From assembly GCA_036250195.1 (NCBI GenBank), contig JAVHZZ010000004.1, forward strand, positions 257,483,011 to 257,547,010: a stretch of 64,000 nt of DNA, written 5' to 3'. The position numbers and the translations under genes are program-made. A model generated the notes under the pieces. It saw nothing but the letters and a program-made list of their open reading frames with translations. It made no database searches and was not told the DNA's origin. Each line of letters opens with the position of its first letter. Positions within the stretch are counted from its first letter, which is position 1. Of the stretch, positions 23,220-32,262 are shown in pieces. The DNA comes from Mixophyes australis. Taxonomy: Eukaryota; Chordata; Amphibia; Anura; Limnodynastidae.

Positions 23220-24890
23220 AAGCCAAAATTACAAAAGAATGGAGACATGTGAGTGGAAGAATGACAGGAGTTATTATAAGCAAATTCCGCTCAGGAAAAT
23301 TGTTCCAAGGATTGGTTAACCCTTTCTGTCTGCCTGTTGTACTGCAGATGGCATGCAAATGATAGGCTGATGTTAATCCCAAGGCGCGTGCAGAATGACC
23401 TCCAAAAATGAGGATGAATTGGAAGCCACAGTCAGAGGCATCTTCAGGAAGGCCATGGAGATGAAAGATATGCTGGATAAACAATGATGCTAAGGTTTGG
23501 GCATTAGGTGGTTTTGCCAAGGGAACGAAGTGAGCCATTTCGCTAAGCTGATCCACTACTACCCAGATGATGTTATGACCAGATAATCATGGCAGGTCTA
23601 CAATAAAGTCCATTGAGAGGTGTGTCCAGGGTTTAACTGGAGTTGGTAAAGTCATCAACTGGCCCAAAGGACTATTTCTGGAGGGTTTGCCTCTGGCACA
23701 TTCTTCTCAAGAAAGCTCAAAATCCCTAACATCAGAGGATAGAGTGGGCCACCAGATAGAATGTGAGAGAATCTGAACAGTTTTAGAGATCCCTGGATAT
23801 CCAGCGACCTTACTCTCATGGGATTCAGCCAGGACTGCCTACCGAAAATGAACTGGAACAAATAATCTATTCATAGGGGTCTCCAGAGGAGCAATTGCGT
23901 GGAAGAGTTGCCCCCAGATCTTGAGTCAAAGCGGTATGTATGGATAAGGGCAGAGGTTCAGCAGGTGGAGAATGACTAGAGATAATGCTTCGTGAGAGTG
24001 CATCAGCTTTATCATTCTTGGAATCAGGTCTATAGGTAATAATAAACCTAAAGCAGGTGAAAAACAATGCCCAAAATGCTTGTCTGGAGTTCAGGTTCTT
24101 GGGGTCATTAATAACAGAGATAACATGAATAATGACATGAATAGCTCCCTCCAGCCAGTGGTACCACTGTTCAAAAGCACATTTTATGGCTAACAGTTGG
24201 CAATTGCCTACATCATAGGTAGCTTCAGCAGAAGAGAATTTTCAGGGAAAAATATGCATAGGGATGCATTCTGTAATCCCGGGATCTTTCTGAGATAATA
24301 CAGCCCCAGCACATACGTTGGCAGCAACAACTTCCACCACAAACAGCAATTCTGGATTAGGGAGTCTCAGAATGGGGCGGAGATGAATTACAATTTAAGA
24401 GCCTGGAAGGAGACTGCAGCATCTGTCCAAATGGAATTATAGGCTCCTTTGAGAGTCAGGGCCTTTATTTGGGCCATCTAATCAGAGAAGGCATGTATAA
24501 ATCTTTAGTAGCAATTAGCGAGTCCCAGAAATCTTTGGATGGCCTTCAGATTAGTTGGGCGCTTCCAATCCAAAAGAGGTTGGACCTTAATGGGATCCAT
24601 AGAGAATCCAGCGGATGACATTACATACCTAAGAAAGGAGACTTTCTGAACCTTAAATGCACACTTTTCCAGTTAAGCAAAGAGTTGATTCTCCCAAAGT
24701 TTCATGAGTACCTGTTTGACATGGAGCCGGTGCTGAATGAGAGACTAAGAATAGATCAAATTGTCAGTCAGGTACATTATAACGAATCAGGTCAAAAAAA
24801 TGAGGAAACCCATGATTAGTTAAATCCTGAAATGCCGCGGGCGCATTACAAAGACCAAGGGGCATGATCAGGTATTTGTAATGGTCTGAC
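23220..24890 (-). pseudogene. Old Ty3/gypsy pol remnant (RT, RNase H, integrase)
   Basis: Minus-strand reading gives decayed pol. Reverse transcriptase reads from 24890 (YKYLIMPLGL), then RNase H, the RNase H-integrase linker with [18 protein letters not shown] (about 24050-23990), the integrase zinc region (about 23860-23660), and part of the integrase core (SEMAHFVPL, HIFHLHGLP, about 23556-23330). It is close enough to align with the young chromovirus next to it, but is full of stops and frameshifts. The upstream part of its RT continues at 30385-30449, after the young element, and at 32863-32881, after a hAT element. It is therefore the substrate into which those elements jumped. Confidence 0.82.
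24886..24890. other. Target-site duplication CTGAC, left
   Basis: CTGAC precedes the left LTR and recurs directly after the right LTR (30380-30384): a 5-bp duplication as expected for Ty3/gypsy integration. Confidence 0.93.
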
Positions 24891-24896
24891 TGTTAC

Positions 24897-24927
24897 GAGC
24901 CGCGGCGGTGCCCAGCCGCCGCGACTC
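24897..24927. other. GC-rich hairpin at the LTR edge
   Basis: GAGCCGCGGCGG and CCGCCGCGACTC form a 12-bp stem with one mismatch around a 7-base loop. It is repeated in the right LTR (29739-29769). Confidence 0.7.
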
Positions 24928-24963
24928 ACTCACCTGCGTCCCGGCCGTCGCTATGGCGACCGG

Positions 24964-24977
24964 GACGTCACTTCCGG
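24964..24977. promoter_or_regulatory. Composite ETS/CRE-like site in LTR U3
   Basis: Read on the minus strand this is CCGGAAGTGACGTC, an ETS core (CCGGAAGT) fused to a CRE half (TGACGTC). The same phrase occurs in the solo LTR at about 51018-51032. The right LTR copy has CCGG changed to CTGG. Function is inferred from motif only. Confidence 0.5.
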
Positions 24978-25155
24978 CCCTGACCCGGCCGTTGCCGGGG
25001 CAACGGGAAGACGCTTCAGCGCTCCGTCCCGGCAATGAGAGGAAGCCGGGCGCAGCGCTCACCATGTTCTAGCCTGTGGGCTAATTAATGCAGCCTATTA
25101 ATTATGCTGGGGGCTGTGTCTAAATCAGAGCTAGGCTCTGATTGGTGGCCACTGG

Positions 25156-25164
25156 TATTTAAGG
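25156..25164 (+). promoter_or_regulatory. TATA-like box of the LTR promoter
   Basis: TATTTAAGG lies 31 bases upstream of GCCGGTTATA (25187), the segment that complements the primer-binding site. That spacing makes 25187 the likely RNA start. Confidence 0.6.
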
Positions 25165-25538
25165 CAATGAGGTCTGCTGCCTCATTGCCGGTTATAGCTC
25201 CTGTGTTCCAGTCTGCTAACCTGCTAGTTCCTGTCCTGTATCCTGATATCGCTATTTGACTCCCCGTGTATGACCCTTGGCTTTGATTTGGACCTTGCTC
25301 GTGTTTGCCTGTGACCCCTGACCTCAGCTTGTTCATCAATACTCTTGTCTGCTGCCGGCCCTTGACCTCTGCGTGGACCTGACTCCTCTTGCCTGGGTTC
25401 TCCCCAGCTGGTACGCACTTCACGACCCTCTGTCAGTCTGCGGCCCAGTCTGTCCCCACCATCAGGGGCTCCAGTGAACACCTGACTGGCAGAGTAGATT
25501 CCGGGTTGTGTTGTGCCGGCTGGAGGGGTTCCTAACAT

Positions 25539-25548
25539 TATAACCGGC
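25539..25548 (+). other. Primer-binding site, self-priming type
   Basis: TATAACCGGC, one base after the left LTR, is the exact complement of GCCGGTTATA at 25187-25196, the predicted 5' end of the transcript. Elements of the Tf1/sushi lineage prime reverse transcription from their own RNA 5' end in this way. No TGG start, the mark of a tRNA-primed site, is present. Confidence 0.7.
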
Positions 25549-25571
25549 CCACTCACGGAGACGAGGTTGGA

Positions 25572-26426
25572 ATGGATGCAAGTGGATCCTCACCATCTCC
25601 GGCACAAGCCCTAGCAGCCCATGTTGAGTCCTTATATCAGATGATCCAGGGATTGGCTGAGCGTCTGTCTGTTCAAGAAGAAGCCGCAAAAGTGTCACAA
25701 CCCACTCCAAGTTCCGTCTGTGAACCTAAGATGAACTTGCCGGATCGCTTCTCTGGAAATAGGTCCCTGTTTCGGAATTTCAGGGAGAGCTGCAAGCTCT
25801 ATTTCCGATTGAGACCCCGCTCCTCCGGGTCAGAGCAGCAAAGAGTCGGGATTATCATTTCCCTTCTACAGGGTGACCCCCAGTCCTGGGCGTTTTCCTT
25901 GCCGCAGACCAGTCCTGCCATGCAGTCAGTAGACGCTTTCTTCGAGGCGTTAGGTCTACTATATGACGACCCGGACCGTACTGCCTCCGCTGAAACTCAT
26001 CTACGGGCCTTGAAACAAGGCCGGCGCTCGGCAGAGGAATACTGCGCTGAATTCCGTAGATGGTCACCTGATAGTGGATGGAATGATCCTGCCTTGCGGA
26101 GTCAGTTCCGTCTTGGCCTGTCGGAACAGGTCAAAGACTCTTTGGTGCAGTACCCATCTCCTACCTCTCTGGAGGATCTGATGCACCTCTCCATTAAAAT
26201 CGACAGGAGATTTAAAGAGCGGAAAATCGAAAAGGAGACATCATCACCTCTATCCGGCTTCATTCCTGTTCCCACGGATGGTGAGGAACCCATGCAATTG
26301 GGGGCGTATCGTCTCTCCCCTGAGGAAAGAGACAAGAGAAGATCACAGGGCCTATGTCTCTATTGCGGCACAAAAGGCCACTTCTCCCGTTCCTGCCCGA
26401 ATAAGCCGGGAAAAGAGCATGCCTAG
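25572..26426 (+). CDS. gag: Gag polyprotein of the chromovirus
   Basis: This 284-residue protein forms the particle that carries the element RNA in the cytoplasm. The ATG at 25572 is the first after the primer-binding site. Residues about 55-210 look like a retrotransposon Gag capsid region (PDRFSGNRSLFRNF, AEEYCAEFRRW), related to the sushi-class Gag that also gave rise to host RTL/PEG10 genes. A CCHC zinc knuckle lies at the C-terminus (C262, C265, H270, C275), the RNA-binding part. The reading frame ends TAG at 26424-26426. Pol lies in the -1 frame and overlaps it from 26405, so pol is expected to be made by ribosomal frameshifting at 26408-26414. No break is seen; the length is short but normal for this lineage. 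Confidence 0.93.
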   Translation: MDASGSSPSPAQALAAHVESLYQMIQGLAERLSVQEEAAKVSQPTPSSVCEPKMNLPDRFSGNRSLFRNFRESCKLYFRLRPRSSGSEQQRVGIIISLLQGDPQSWAFSLPQTSPAMQSVDAFFEALGLLYDDPDRTASAETHLRALKQGRRSAEEYCAEFRRWSPDSGWNDPALRSQFRLGLSEQVKDSLVQYPSPTSLEDLMHLSIKIDRRFKERKIEKETSSPLSGFIPVPTDGEEPMQLGAYRLSPEERDKRRSQGLCLYCGTKGHFSRSCPNKPGKEHA

Positions 26427-26451
26427 GGAACGAGGGGAAAGTTCACCTAGG
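26408..26451 (+). promoter_or_regulatory. Predicted -1 ribosomal frameshift signal
   Basis: G_GGA_AAA (26408-26414) is a canonical X_XXY_YYZ heptamer in the gag phase. After a 7-base spacer comes a 10-bp stem: CCTAGGGAAC (26422-26431) with GTTC-A-CCTAGG (26441-26451), one bulged A, loop 26432-26440. Loop bases GGGGA (26434-26438) can pair with TCCCC (26465-26469), giving a possible pseudoknot. The pol frame opens at 26405 and is -1 to gag. Confidence 0.78.
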
Positions 26452-29400
26452 TCTGCAGATTGTCTCCCCGAAAAACGCCGTATTGATCCCTGCACAGCTC
26501 ATGTTTAGTGCTCGTTCAATGGACCTGTCCGCCTTCATTGACAGTGGAGCTGCAGGCAACTTCCTGGACATCGGGTTCGCCCGCGCTGCTAAAATTCCGA
26601 TGGTAAAACTCAAGTCCGCTATTACTGTCTGTGGATTAGATGGAGGTCCGTTGCCTGGTGGCAAGATTTCCTGGGAGACCTCGCCACTACAATTAAAAAT
26701 CGGAGCTCTCCATTCAGAGTCAATAACCTTCCTTCTTATCGATTGTTCATCAGTTCCCTTGATCTTGGGCCACCCATGGCTTTCCCGTCATAACCCCGTC
26801 ATGGACTGGGTAAAAGGAGAAATTGTCCAGTGGAGCTCTTACTGTACACAGTCCTGCTTGTCACTGCCCCTGCGGGTGATTCAGTCTATTCCGGAGCAGC
26901 TTCCCTCACAATATCATGAGTTCTGGGATGTGTTCTCCAAGAAAGCTGCTGACACCTTACCACCTCACCGTGACTTTGACTGTGCCATCGAGCTTATTCC
27001 TGGTTCCAAGTTGCCTAAGGGTCGCCTGTACTCTCTCTCTGGTCCGGAGACCAAGTCCATGCAGGAATACATTGAAGAAAATCTGGAGAAGGGCTTCATC
27101 AGGCCATCTAAATCTCCCGTAGGAGCAGGATGCTTCTTTGTATCCAAAAAGGACGGAGGACTAAGACCTTGTATTGATTACCGGGGATTGAATCTTATTA
27201 CAATCAAAAATACCTATCCCCTTCCGCTCATCTCCGTATTATTTGATCAGCTGAGAGGTGCTACTGTCTTCTCAAAAATCGATCTTCGTGGAGCGTATAA
27301 CCTCATCCGTATCAAGAAGGGAGACGAGTGGAAGACGGCATTCAATACGCACTCTGGCCATTATGAATACTTGGTTATGCCGTTCGGTCTTAGCAATGCA
27401 CCTGCAGTATTCCAGGACTTAATCAATGAGGTTCTTCGGGACTTTCTTGGTAGTTTCGTGGTCGTCTATTTAGATGATATCCTCATCTATTCCAGATCTC
27501 TGTCTGTACATCAGAATCACGTTAAACAAGTTCTACGAAGACTGCGAGAGAACCACCTTTACGCCAAACTAGAAAAGTGTGAGTTCGAGGTGCAGAAAGT
27601 ATCCTTTTTAGGTTACATAATCTCTTCTGAGGGATTCTCCATGGATCCAACTAAGGTTCAGGCTATTCTAGATTGGGTGCAACCAAACAACCTTAAGGCG
27701 GTGCAGAGGTTTCTGGGCTTCTCCAATTATTATAGAAGGTTCATTCCAGGTTTTGCGGACATCGTGGCTCCCATTGTCGCCCTAACCCGTAAAGGAATGG
27801 ATCCAACTAATTGGTCGCCTCAAGCAGTAGCCTCATTCGAAAGCCTGAAAAAAGCCTTTGTCTCCGCTCAGGTCCTTAGACACCCGGATCCAGCTAAAGC
27901 ATTTGTTCTTGAGGTCGACGCCTCTGACGTCGGTGCTGGGGCTATACTATCACAGAAGGACCCTCATACTACTCGTCTACACCCGTGTGCCTATTTCTCC
28001 CGCCAGTTCTCTTCAGCAGAAGCCAACTATGATGTCGGGAATAGGGAACTGTTGGCAATCAAATGGGCCTTCGAGGAGTGGCGACATTGGCTGGAGGGTG
28101 CTCCACATCAGATCTCTGTCATTACCGACCACAAGAACTTGCAATATATACAATCGGCCAAACGTCTAAATCCCAGACAGGCCCGTTGGTCGTTATTCTT
28201 TACTCGGTTCAATTTCCTGATCACCTATCGACCGGGTTCCAAAAATGTCCGGGCAGATGCTCTGTCCAGAAGTTTCTTGGCACACCATGTTCCAGTTTCG
28301 AACCCAGAGCCTATTATTCCTCCTTCCATAATCCATGTTGGACTAACCCAAGATCTGAGTATCACGCTTCAGAGATTCCAGAAATTAGCCCCTGATACTA
28401 CTCCGGAACAACGTCTTTTTGTTCCAGTCCATCTAAGGAAGGCGGTTCTTGCAGAGGCGCATAATAATAGGTCTGCTGGACACCCTGGAGTTTATAAGAC
28501 GCTGGAGATCCTTTCCCGTACGGTCTGGTGGCCATCCTTGTCCGCTGACGTCAAGAGTCATGTCTTCTCGTGTGAAATTTGTGCCAGGAACAAAGTCCCC
28601 AGGACTCGCCCGGTGGGTCAATTGCTTCCATTGCCCATTCCTGCAAAACCTTGGACACATTTGTCCATGGATTTTATTGTTGATTTGCCACCTTCTGCAG
28701 GACATAATACTATTTGGGTTGTGGTGGACCGTTTCAGTAAAATGGCACACTTCATCCCATTAACCAGGCTTCCTACAGCTCGAGATCTGGCCATTCTCTT
28801 CATACAACATGTTTTCCGGCTCCATGGACTTCCTTCCGATATTGTTTCTGATCGTGGTTCACAATTCATAGCACAATTCTGGAAATCCTTCTGCACCCTA
28901 CTCGGAATCCGGATCAGTCTGTCATCTGCATACCACCCTCAGTCTAACGGGCAAACTGAAAGGGTTAACCAAGCACTTGAACAGTTCCTCCGATGTTATT
29001 CCTCAGAATTCCATGACAACTGGTCATCTTTGCTGCCTTGGGCAGAGTTTGCCTACAATAACTCATCTCACTCATCTACTCAAACTTCTCCGTTCTACTG
29101 TAACTTCGGTTTCCATCCCAGGTCTAATTCTCTGTACTCTCTCAAATCTGCTGGTATTCCGGAGATTCATTCCACAGCTGCTGATCTGAAAGTAATTTGG
29201 GGGAAAGTTCAGTCCTCCTTGAAAAAATCCTCATTATCGGCCAAAAAATTTTCGGATCGCCACCGTACCACCTGCCCATTCAAAGTGGGCCAGAAAGTAT
29301 GGCTATCAACTAGAAATCTTAGGCTCAGACAGCCTTGTAAAAAACTAGGACCTAAATTTATTGGGCCGTTCATGATTACCAAACAGATCAATCCGGTAGC

Positions 29401-29914
29401 TTTTAGATTGAAGATTTCTAGTTCACTAAAAATTCCGAACACATTTCATTGTTCATTGTTGAAGCCGGTATTGTATCCTAGTCAATCCTCAACTGTGCCT
29501 GGGGGAAGTTCGAGTAAGCCACTAAGATATGTGGTTCAAAGGATTTTAGATTCCAAAAAAGTGCAAGGACAGGTGCACTTCCTGGTGCAGTGGAGGAACC
29601 GCGGTGTAGAAGAGCGATCTTGGGTTCCGCGAAGACAACTCCATGCCCCTAAACAATTGAAGGAATTCTTCAGGAGGTTCCCAAGAAAACCTGGATGTCG
29701 GGGTCCCTCGACCCCTCCTCAAGGGGGGGTACTGTTACGAGCCGCGGCGGTGCCCAGCCGCCGCGACTCACTCACCTGCGTCCCGGCCGTCGCTATGGCG
29801 ACCGGGACGTCACTTCCAGCCCTGACCCGGCCGTTGCCGGGGCAACGGGAAGACGCTTCAGCGCTGCGTCCCGGCAATGAGAGGAAGCCGGGCGCAGCGC
29901 TCACCATGTTCTAG
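26414..29914 (+). CDS. pol: Pol polyprotein: protease, RT, RNase H, integrase, chromodomain
   Basis: The open frame in -1 to gag has no initiator need if made by frameshift. Numbering from 26483 as residue 1: aspartic protease (FIDSGAAGNF, active D20); reverse transcriptase about 190-365 with YLDD at 329-332; RNase H with D479, E522, D549; integrase zinc region H660, H667, C697, C700; integrase core D730, D790, E826 (D,D35E); chromodomain about 1014-1070 (LRYVVQRILDSKK, FLVQWRNRG). All catalytic residues are present. The chromodomain defines a chromovirus and is expected to steer integration to chromatin marks. The frame does not stop at the right LTR: it reads about 60 codons into it, to 29914. 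It acts in the particle (protease, RT) and nucleus (integrase). Confidence 0.95.
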   Translation, partial: RACLGNEGKVHLGLQIVSPKNAVLIPAQLMFSARSMDLSAFIDSGAAGNFLDIGFARAAKIPMVKLKSAITVCGLDGGPLPGGKISWETSPLQLKIGALHSESITFLLIDCSSVPLILGHPWLSRHNPVMDWVKGEIVQWSSYCTQSCLSLPLRVIQSIPEQLPSQYHEFWDVFSKKAADTLPPHRDFDCAIELIPGSKLPKGRLYSLSGPETKSMQEYIEENLEKGFIRPSKSPVGAGCFFVSKKDGGLRPCIDYRGLNLITIKNTYPLPLISVLFDQLRGATVFSKIDLRGAYNLIRIKKGDEWKTAFNTHSGHYEYLVMPFGLSNAPAVFQDLINEVLRDFLGSFVVVYLDDILIYSRSLSVHQNHVKQVLRRLRENHLYAKLEKCEFEVQKVSFLGYIISSEGFSMDPTKVQAILDWVQPNNLKAVQRFLGFSNYYRRFIPGFADIVAPIVALTRKGMDPTNWSPQAVASFESLKKAFVSAQVLRHPDPAKAFVLEVDASDVGAGAILSQKDPHTTRLHPCAYFSRQFSSAEANYDVGNRELLAIKWAFEEWRHWLEGAPHQISVITDHKNLQYIQSAKRLNPRQARWSLFFTRFNFLITYRPGSKNVRADALSRSFLAHHVPVSNPEPIIPPSIIHVGLTQDLSITLQRFQKLAPDTTPEQRLFVPVHLRKAVLAEAHNNRSAGHPGVYKTLEILSRTVWWPSLSADVKSHVFSCEICARNKVPRTRPVGQLLPLPIPAKPWTHLSMDFIVDLPPSAGHNTIWVVVDRFSKMAHFIPLTRLPTARDLAILFIQHVFRLHGLPSDIVSDRGSQFIAQFWKSFCTLLGIRISLSSAYHPQSNGQTERVNQALEQFLRCYSSEFHDNWSSLLPWAEFAYNNSSHSSTQTSPFYCNFGFHPRSNSLYSLKSAGIPEIHSTAADLKVIWGKVQSSLKKSSLSAKKFSDRHRTTCPFKVGQKVWLSTRNLRLRQPCKKLGPKFIGPFMITKQINPVAFRLKISSSLKIPNTFHCSLLKPVLYPSQSSTVPGGSSSKPLRYVVQRILDSKKVQGQVHFLVQWRNRGVEERSWVPRRQLHAPKQLKEFFRRFPRKPGCRGPSTPPQGGVLLRAAAVPSRRDSLTCVPAVAMATGTSLPALTRPLPGQREDASALRPGNERKPGAALTMF
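29721..29732 (+). other. Polypurine tract
   Basis: AAGGGGGGG followed by TAC lies directly before the right LTR, the usual place for plus-strand priming. Confidence 0.7.
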
Positions 29915-30379
29915 CCTGTGGGCTAATTAATGCAGCCTATTAATTATGCTGGGGGCTGTGTCTAAATCAGAGCTAGGCTCTGATTGGTGGCCACTGGTAT
30001 TTAAGGCAATGAGGTCTGCTGCCTCATTGCCGGTTATAGCTCCTGTGTTCCAGTCTGCTAACCTGCTAGTTCCTGTCCTGTATCCTGATATCGCTATTTG
30101 ACTCCCCGTGTATGACCCTTGGCTTTGATTTGGACCTTGCTCGTGTTTGCCTGTGACCCCTGACCTCAGCTTGTTCATCAATACTCTTGTCTGCTGCCGG
30201 CCCTTGACCTCTGCGTGGACCTGACTCCTCTTGCCTGGGTTCTCCCCAGCTGGTACGCACTTCACGACCCTCTGTCAGTCTGCGGCCCAGTCTGTCCCCA
30301 CCATCAGGGGCTCCAGTGAACACCTGACTGGCAGAGTAGATTCCGGGTTGTGTTGTGCCGGCTGGAGGGGTTCCTAACA
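29733..30379 (+). repeat. Right LTR of the chromovirus
   Basis: 647 bp, same length as the left LTR and identical by eye except at 29818 (A for G) and 29866 (G for C). It is followed by CTGAC, the target duplication. Its first ~180 bases also encode the end of the pol frame. Confidence 0.95.
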
Positions 30380-30384
30380 CTGAC

Positions 30385-30449
30385 TGAGTGTTAAAAGCGG
30401 TCTTCCATTCATCACACTCTATAATGCAAATGAGATTATATGTATAGAT
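30385..30449 (-). pseudogene. Continuation of the old gypsy RT
   Basis: Minus-strand reading gives NLICIIECDEWKTAFNTQS, matching NLIRIKKGDEWKTAFNTHS of the young element. It joins directly to YKYLIMPLGL at 24890 across the young insertion. Confidence 0.85.
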
Positions 30450-30754
30450 TAGGGGTGTGCACCGGGCACTTTTAGTGTTTTGGGTTCTGATTAGCTTGAG
30501 GTTTTGGGTTCTGATTTGTTTTGCCAAAACACCTGACGAAAGGTTTTGGTTCTGATTTAGGGTTTTGGGTTCTGATTTATTTTTAAAAAAGCATAAAAAG
30601 CGCTAAAATACAGTTTTTTGTTTTTTTTACACTCCTACGCTATTATTAACCTCAATAACATTCAATAACAATCATTTCCACTAATTTCCAGTCTATTCTG
30701 AACACCTCACACCTCACAATATTGTTTTTAGTCCAAAACGTTGCACCGAGGTAG

Positions 30755-31350
30755 CTTTCTGGACTGCGTAGTGGAGTGGCCCCGGTACCCAATTTGGTAC
30801 CAGGGCCACAATACCTCCTCCAAATGGTCTCAATTCCACTGCACATATGGCTGCTCCTACATCCTCTGCAGCATATAGAGGGTGGAGTTCGAGCGCGTCA
30901 CTACCTCTTTTTTTCGACGATGACAGGTCATTTTCATAAAATTTTGATTTGGCAGCAACAGTCAACTTATTTTAATATATGATACGCATCTATCTGGACT
31001 GCGTAGTGGAGTGGCCCCGGTACCCAATTAGGTACCGGGGCCACAATACCTCCTCCAACTGGTCTCAATTCCACTGCACATATGGCTGCTCCTCCATCCT
31101 CTGCAGCATATAGAGGGTGGAGTTCTAGCGCGTCAATACCTCTTGTTTTCGATCATGACAGTGCATTTTAATTATTTTTGGATTTGGCCCCAACACTGAA
31201 TGTAGTTTAATATCTGATACGCAGCTATCTGGACTGCGTAGTGGAGTGGCCCCGGTACCCAATTTGGTACCGGGGCCACAATACCTCCTACAACTGGTCT
31301 AAATTCCACTGCACAGATGGCTGCTCCTACCTCCTCCAACTGGTCTGAAT
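30755..31350. repeat. ~230-bp tandem repeat holding a transposase core piece
   Basis: Two full units and one partial unit each start CTGGACTGCGTAGTGGAGTG and carry the palindromic GGTACCNNNNNGGTACC motif. On the minus strand they carry STLYMLQRM, the hAT motif that follows the TRW signature. It is a segment of transposase gene amplified as a satellite-like block. Confidence 0.75.
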
Positions 31351-31985
31351 TCCACTGCACAGATGGCGGACACCGGATGCACGTCTATCACCAACATAGC
31401 TGTTAAGGCCGCAGTTATCCGCTTTGCCATAGGATGACTACTGTCGTACTTTGTGCTCATGGCAAACGACTGTTGGATGGTCACATAATGCCAAAAAAAG
31501 AGGTGCAAGATGGAATTGTCCTTGGGCCCTCCCACCCTCCCTTATGTTGTTGAAATAGGACATGCACACTTTAACAAACCAATCATTTCAGCGAAAGGGC
31601 CTACCAAACAACTGTGGCTGAAATGATTGGTTTGTTTGGGCCCCCACACCAAAAAAGCTATTCATCTCTCCCTGTACAAACTAAACTGGCTCTACTGAGG
31701 CAAGATGTCGTCCTCATCCTCTGATTCCTCTCCCCCTTCAGTGTGTACTTCCTCATCCTCACACATTATCAATTCGTCCCCGCTGGACTCCACAACCACA
31801 GGTCCATCTGTAGTATCTGGAGGCCAGTGCTGTACTTGATTGAGGAATTGATAATTCATTTTTATGAACATCATTTTTTCAACGTTCTGCAGAAGCAACC
31901 TCCTTCACCGCTCACTGACCAGGTTCCCCGCTGCACTAAAAACTCTTTCGGAGTAAACACTGGAGGGGGGACAACTCAGGTAACT
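31299..31985 (-). pseudogene. Scrambled hAT family 2 transposase fragments
   Basis: From 31985 downward come SYLSCPPSSVYSERVFSAAG (C-terminal dimerisation domain), then NVEKMMFIKMN (31890-31840) and an acidic tail. After 3' non-coding sequence, KYDSSHPMAKRITAALTAM (about 31450-31390) appears, which in an intact transposase lies before the catalytic core. The order is therefore inverted relative to a normal gene (compare 4589-1815). Confidence 0.75.
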
Positions 31986-32262
31986 TGGGACTGCACAAAC
32001 AATGAACGTGGTAATAGAAATGGCAGTTCCTCTTTTTTGAGACTGCACAAACAATGAACGTAGTAATAGAAATGGCAGTTCCTCTTTTTTGGGACTGCAC
32101 AAACAATGAACGTAGTAATAGAAATGGAAGTTCCTCTTTTTTGGGACTGCACAAACAATGAACGTAGTAATAGAAATGGCAGTTCCTCTTTTTTGGGACT
32201 GCAAAAACAATGAACGTAGTAATAGTAATGGCAGTTCCTCTTTTTTGGGACTGCAAGAATAT
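31985..32262. repeat. ~60-bp array in hAT family 2
   Basis: Five units of GGGACTGCACAAACAATGAACG followed by TAGTAATAGAAATGGCAG and 'ttcctctttttt'. The units are nearly identical, which suggests recent amplification. Frames over it are repeats, not genes. Confidence 0.85.

Larger units (their letters stand above)
24891..25537 (+). repeat. Left LTR of the chromovirus
   Basis: 647 bp, TGTTACGAGC to TTCCTAACA. U3 has a GC-rich hairpin near its edge (24897-24927), a joined CRE-like and ETS-like site (GACGTCACTTCCGG, 24964-24977) and a TATA-like TATTTAAGG at 25156. Predicted R starts at about 25187 (GCCGGTTATAGC). A 112-codon antisense frame present in both LTRs reflects their identity and is not evidence for a gene. 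Confidence 0.95.
24891..30379 (+). mobile_element. Young, apparently intact Ty3/gypsy chromovirus
   Basis: The 5489-bp element has two 647-bp LTRs (TGTTA...TAACA), a self-priming type primer-binding site, gag, pol in the -1 frame with protease, reverse transcriptase, RNase H, integrase and chromodomain, and a purine tract before the right LTR. By eye the LTRs differ at two sites (24976 G versus 29818 A; 25024 C versus 29866 G). Both ORFs are open through every expected domain. It lies inside an older relative of opposite orientation. Domain order, chromodomain and the priming arrangement place it with Tf1/sushi-like chromoviruses; that placement is inference from motifs. Confidence 0.95.

Noticed and set aside
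25085..25423. 112-codon antisense frame identical in both LTRs
   Set aside because: Identity follows from the LTRs being nearly identical; no known domain.
25538..25560. tRNA-type primer-binding site after the left LTR
   Set aside because: No TGG start or tRNA-like complement was recognised; complementarity to the element's own RNA is exact instead.
32104..32260. 60-106-codon frames over 31905-32256
   Set aside because: They repeat one peptide unit from the ~60-bp array.
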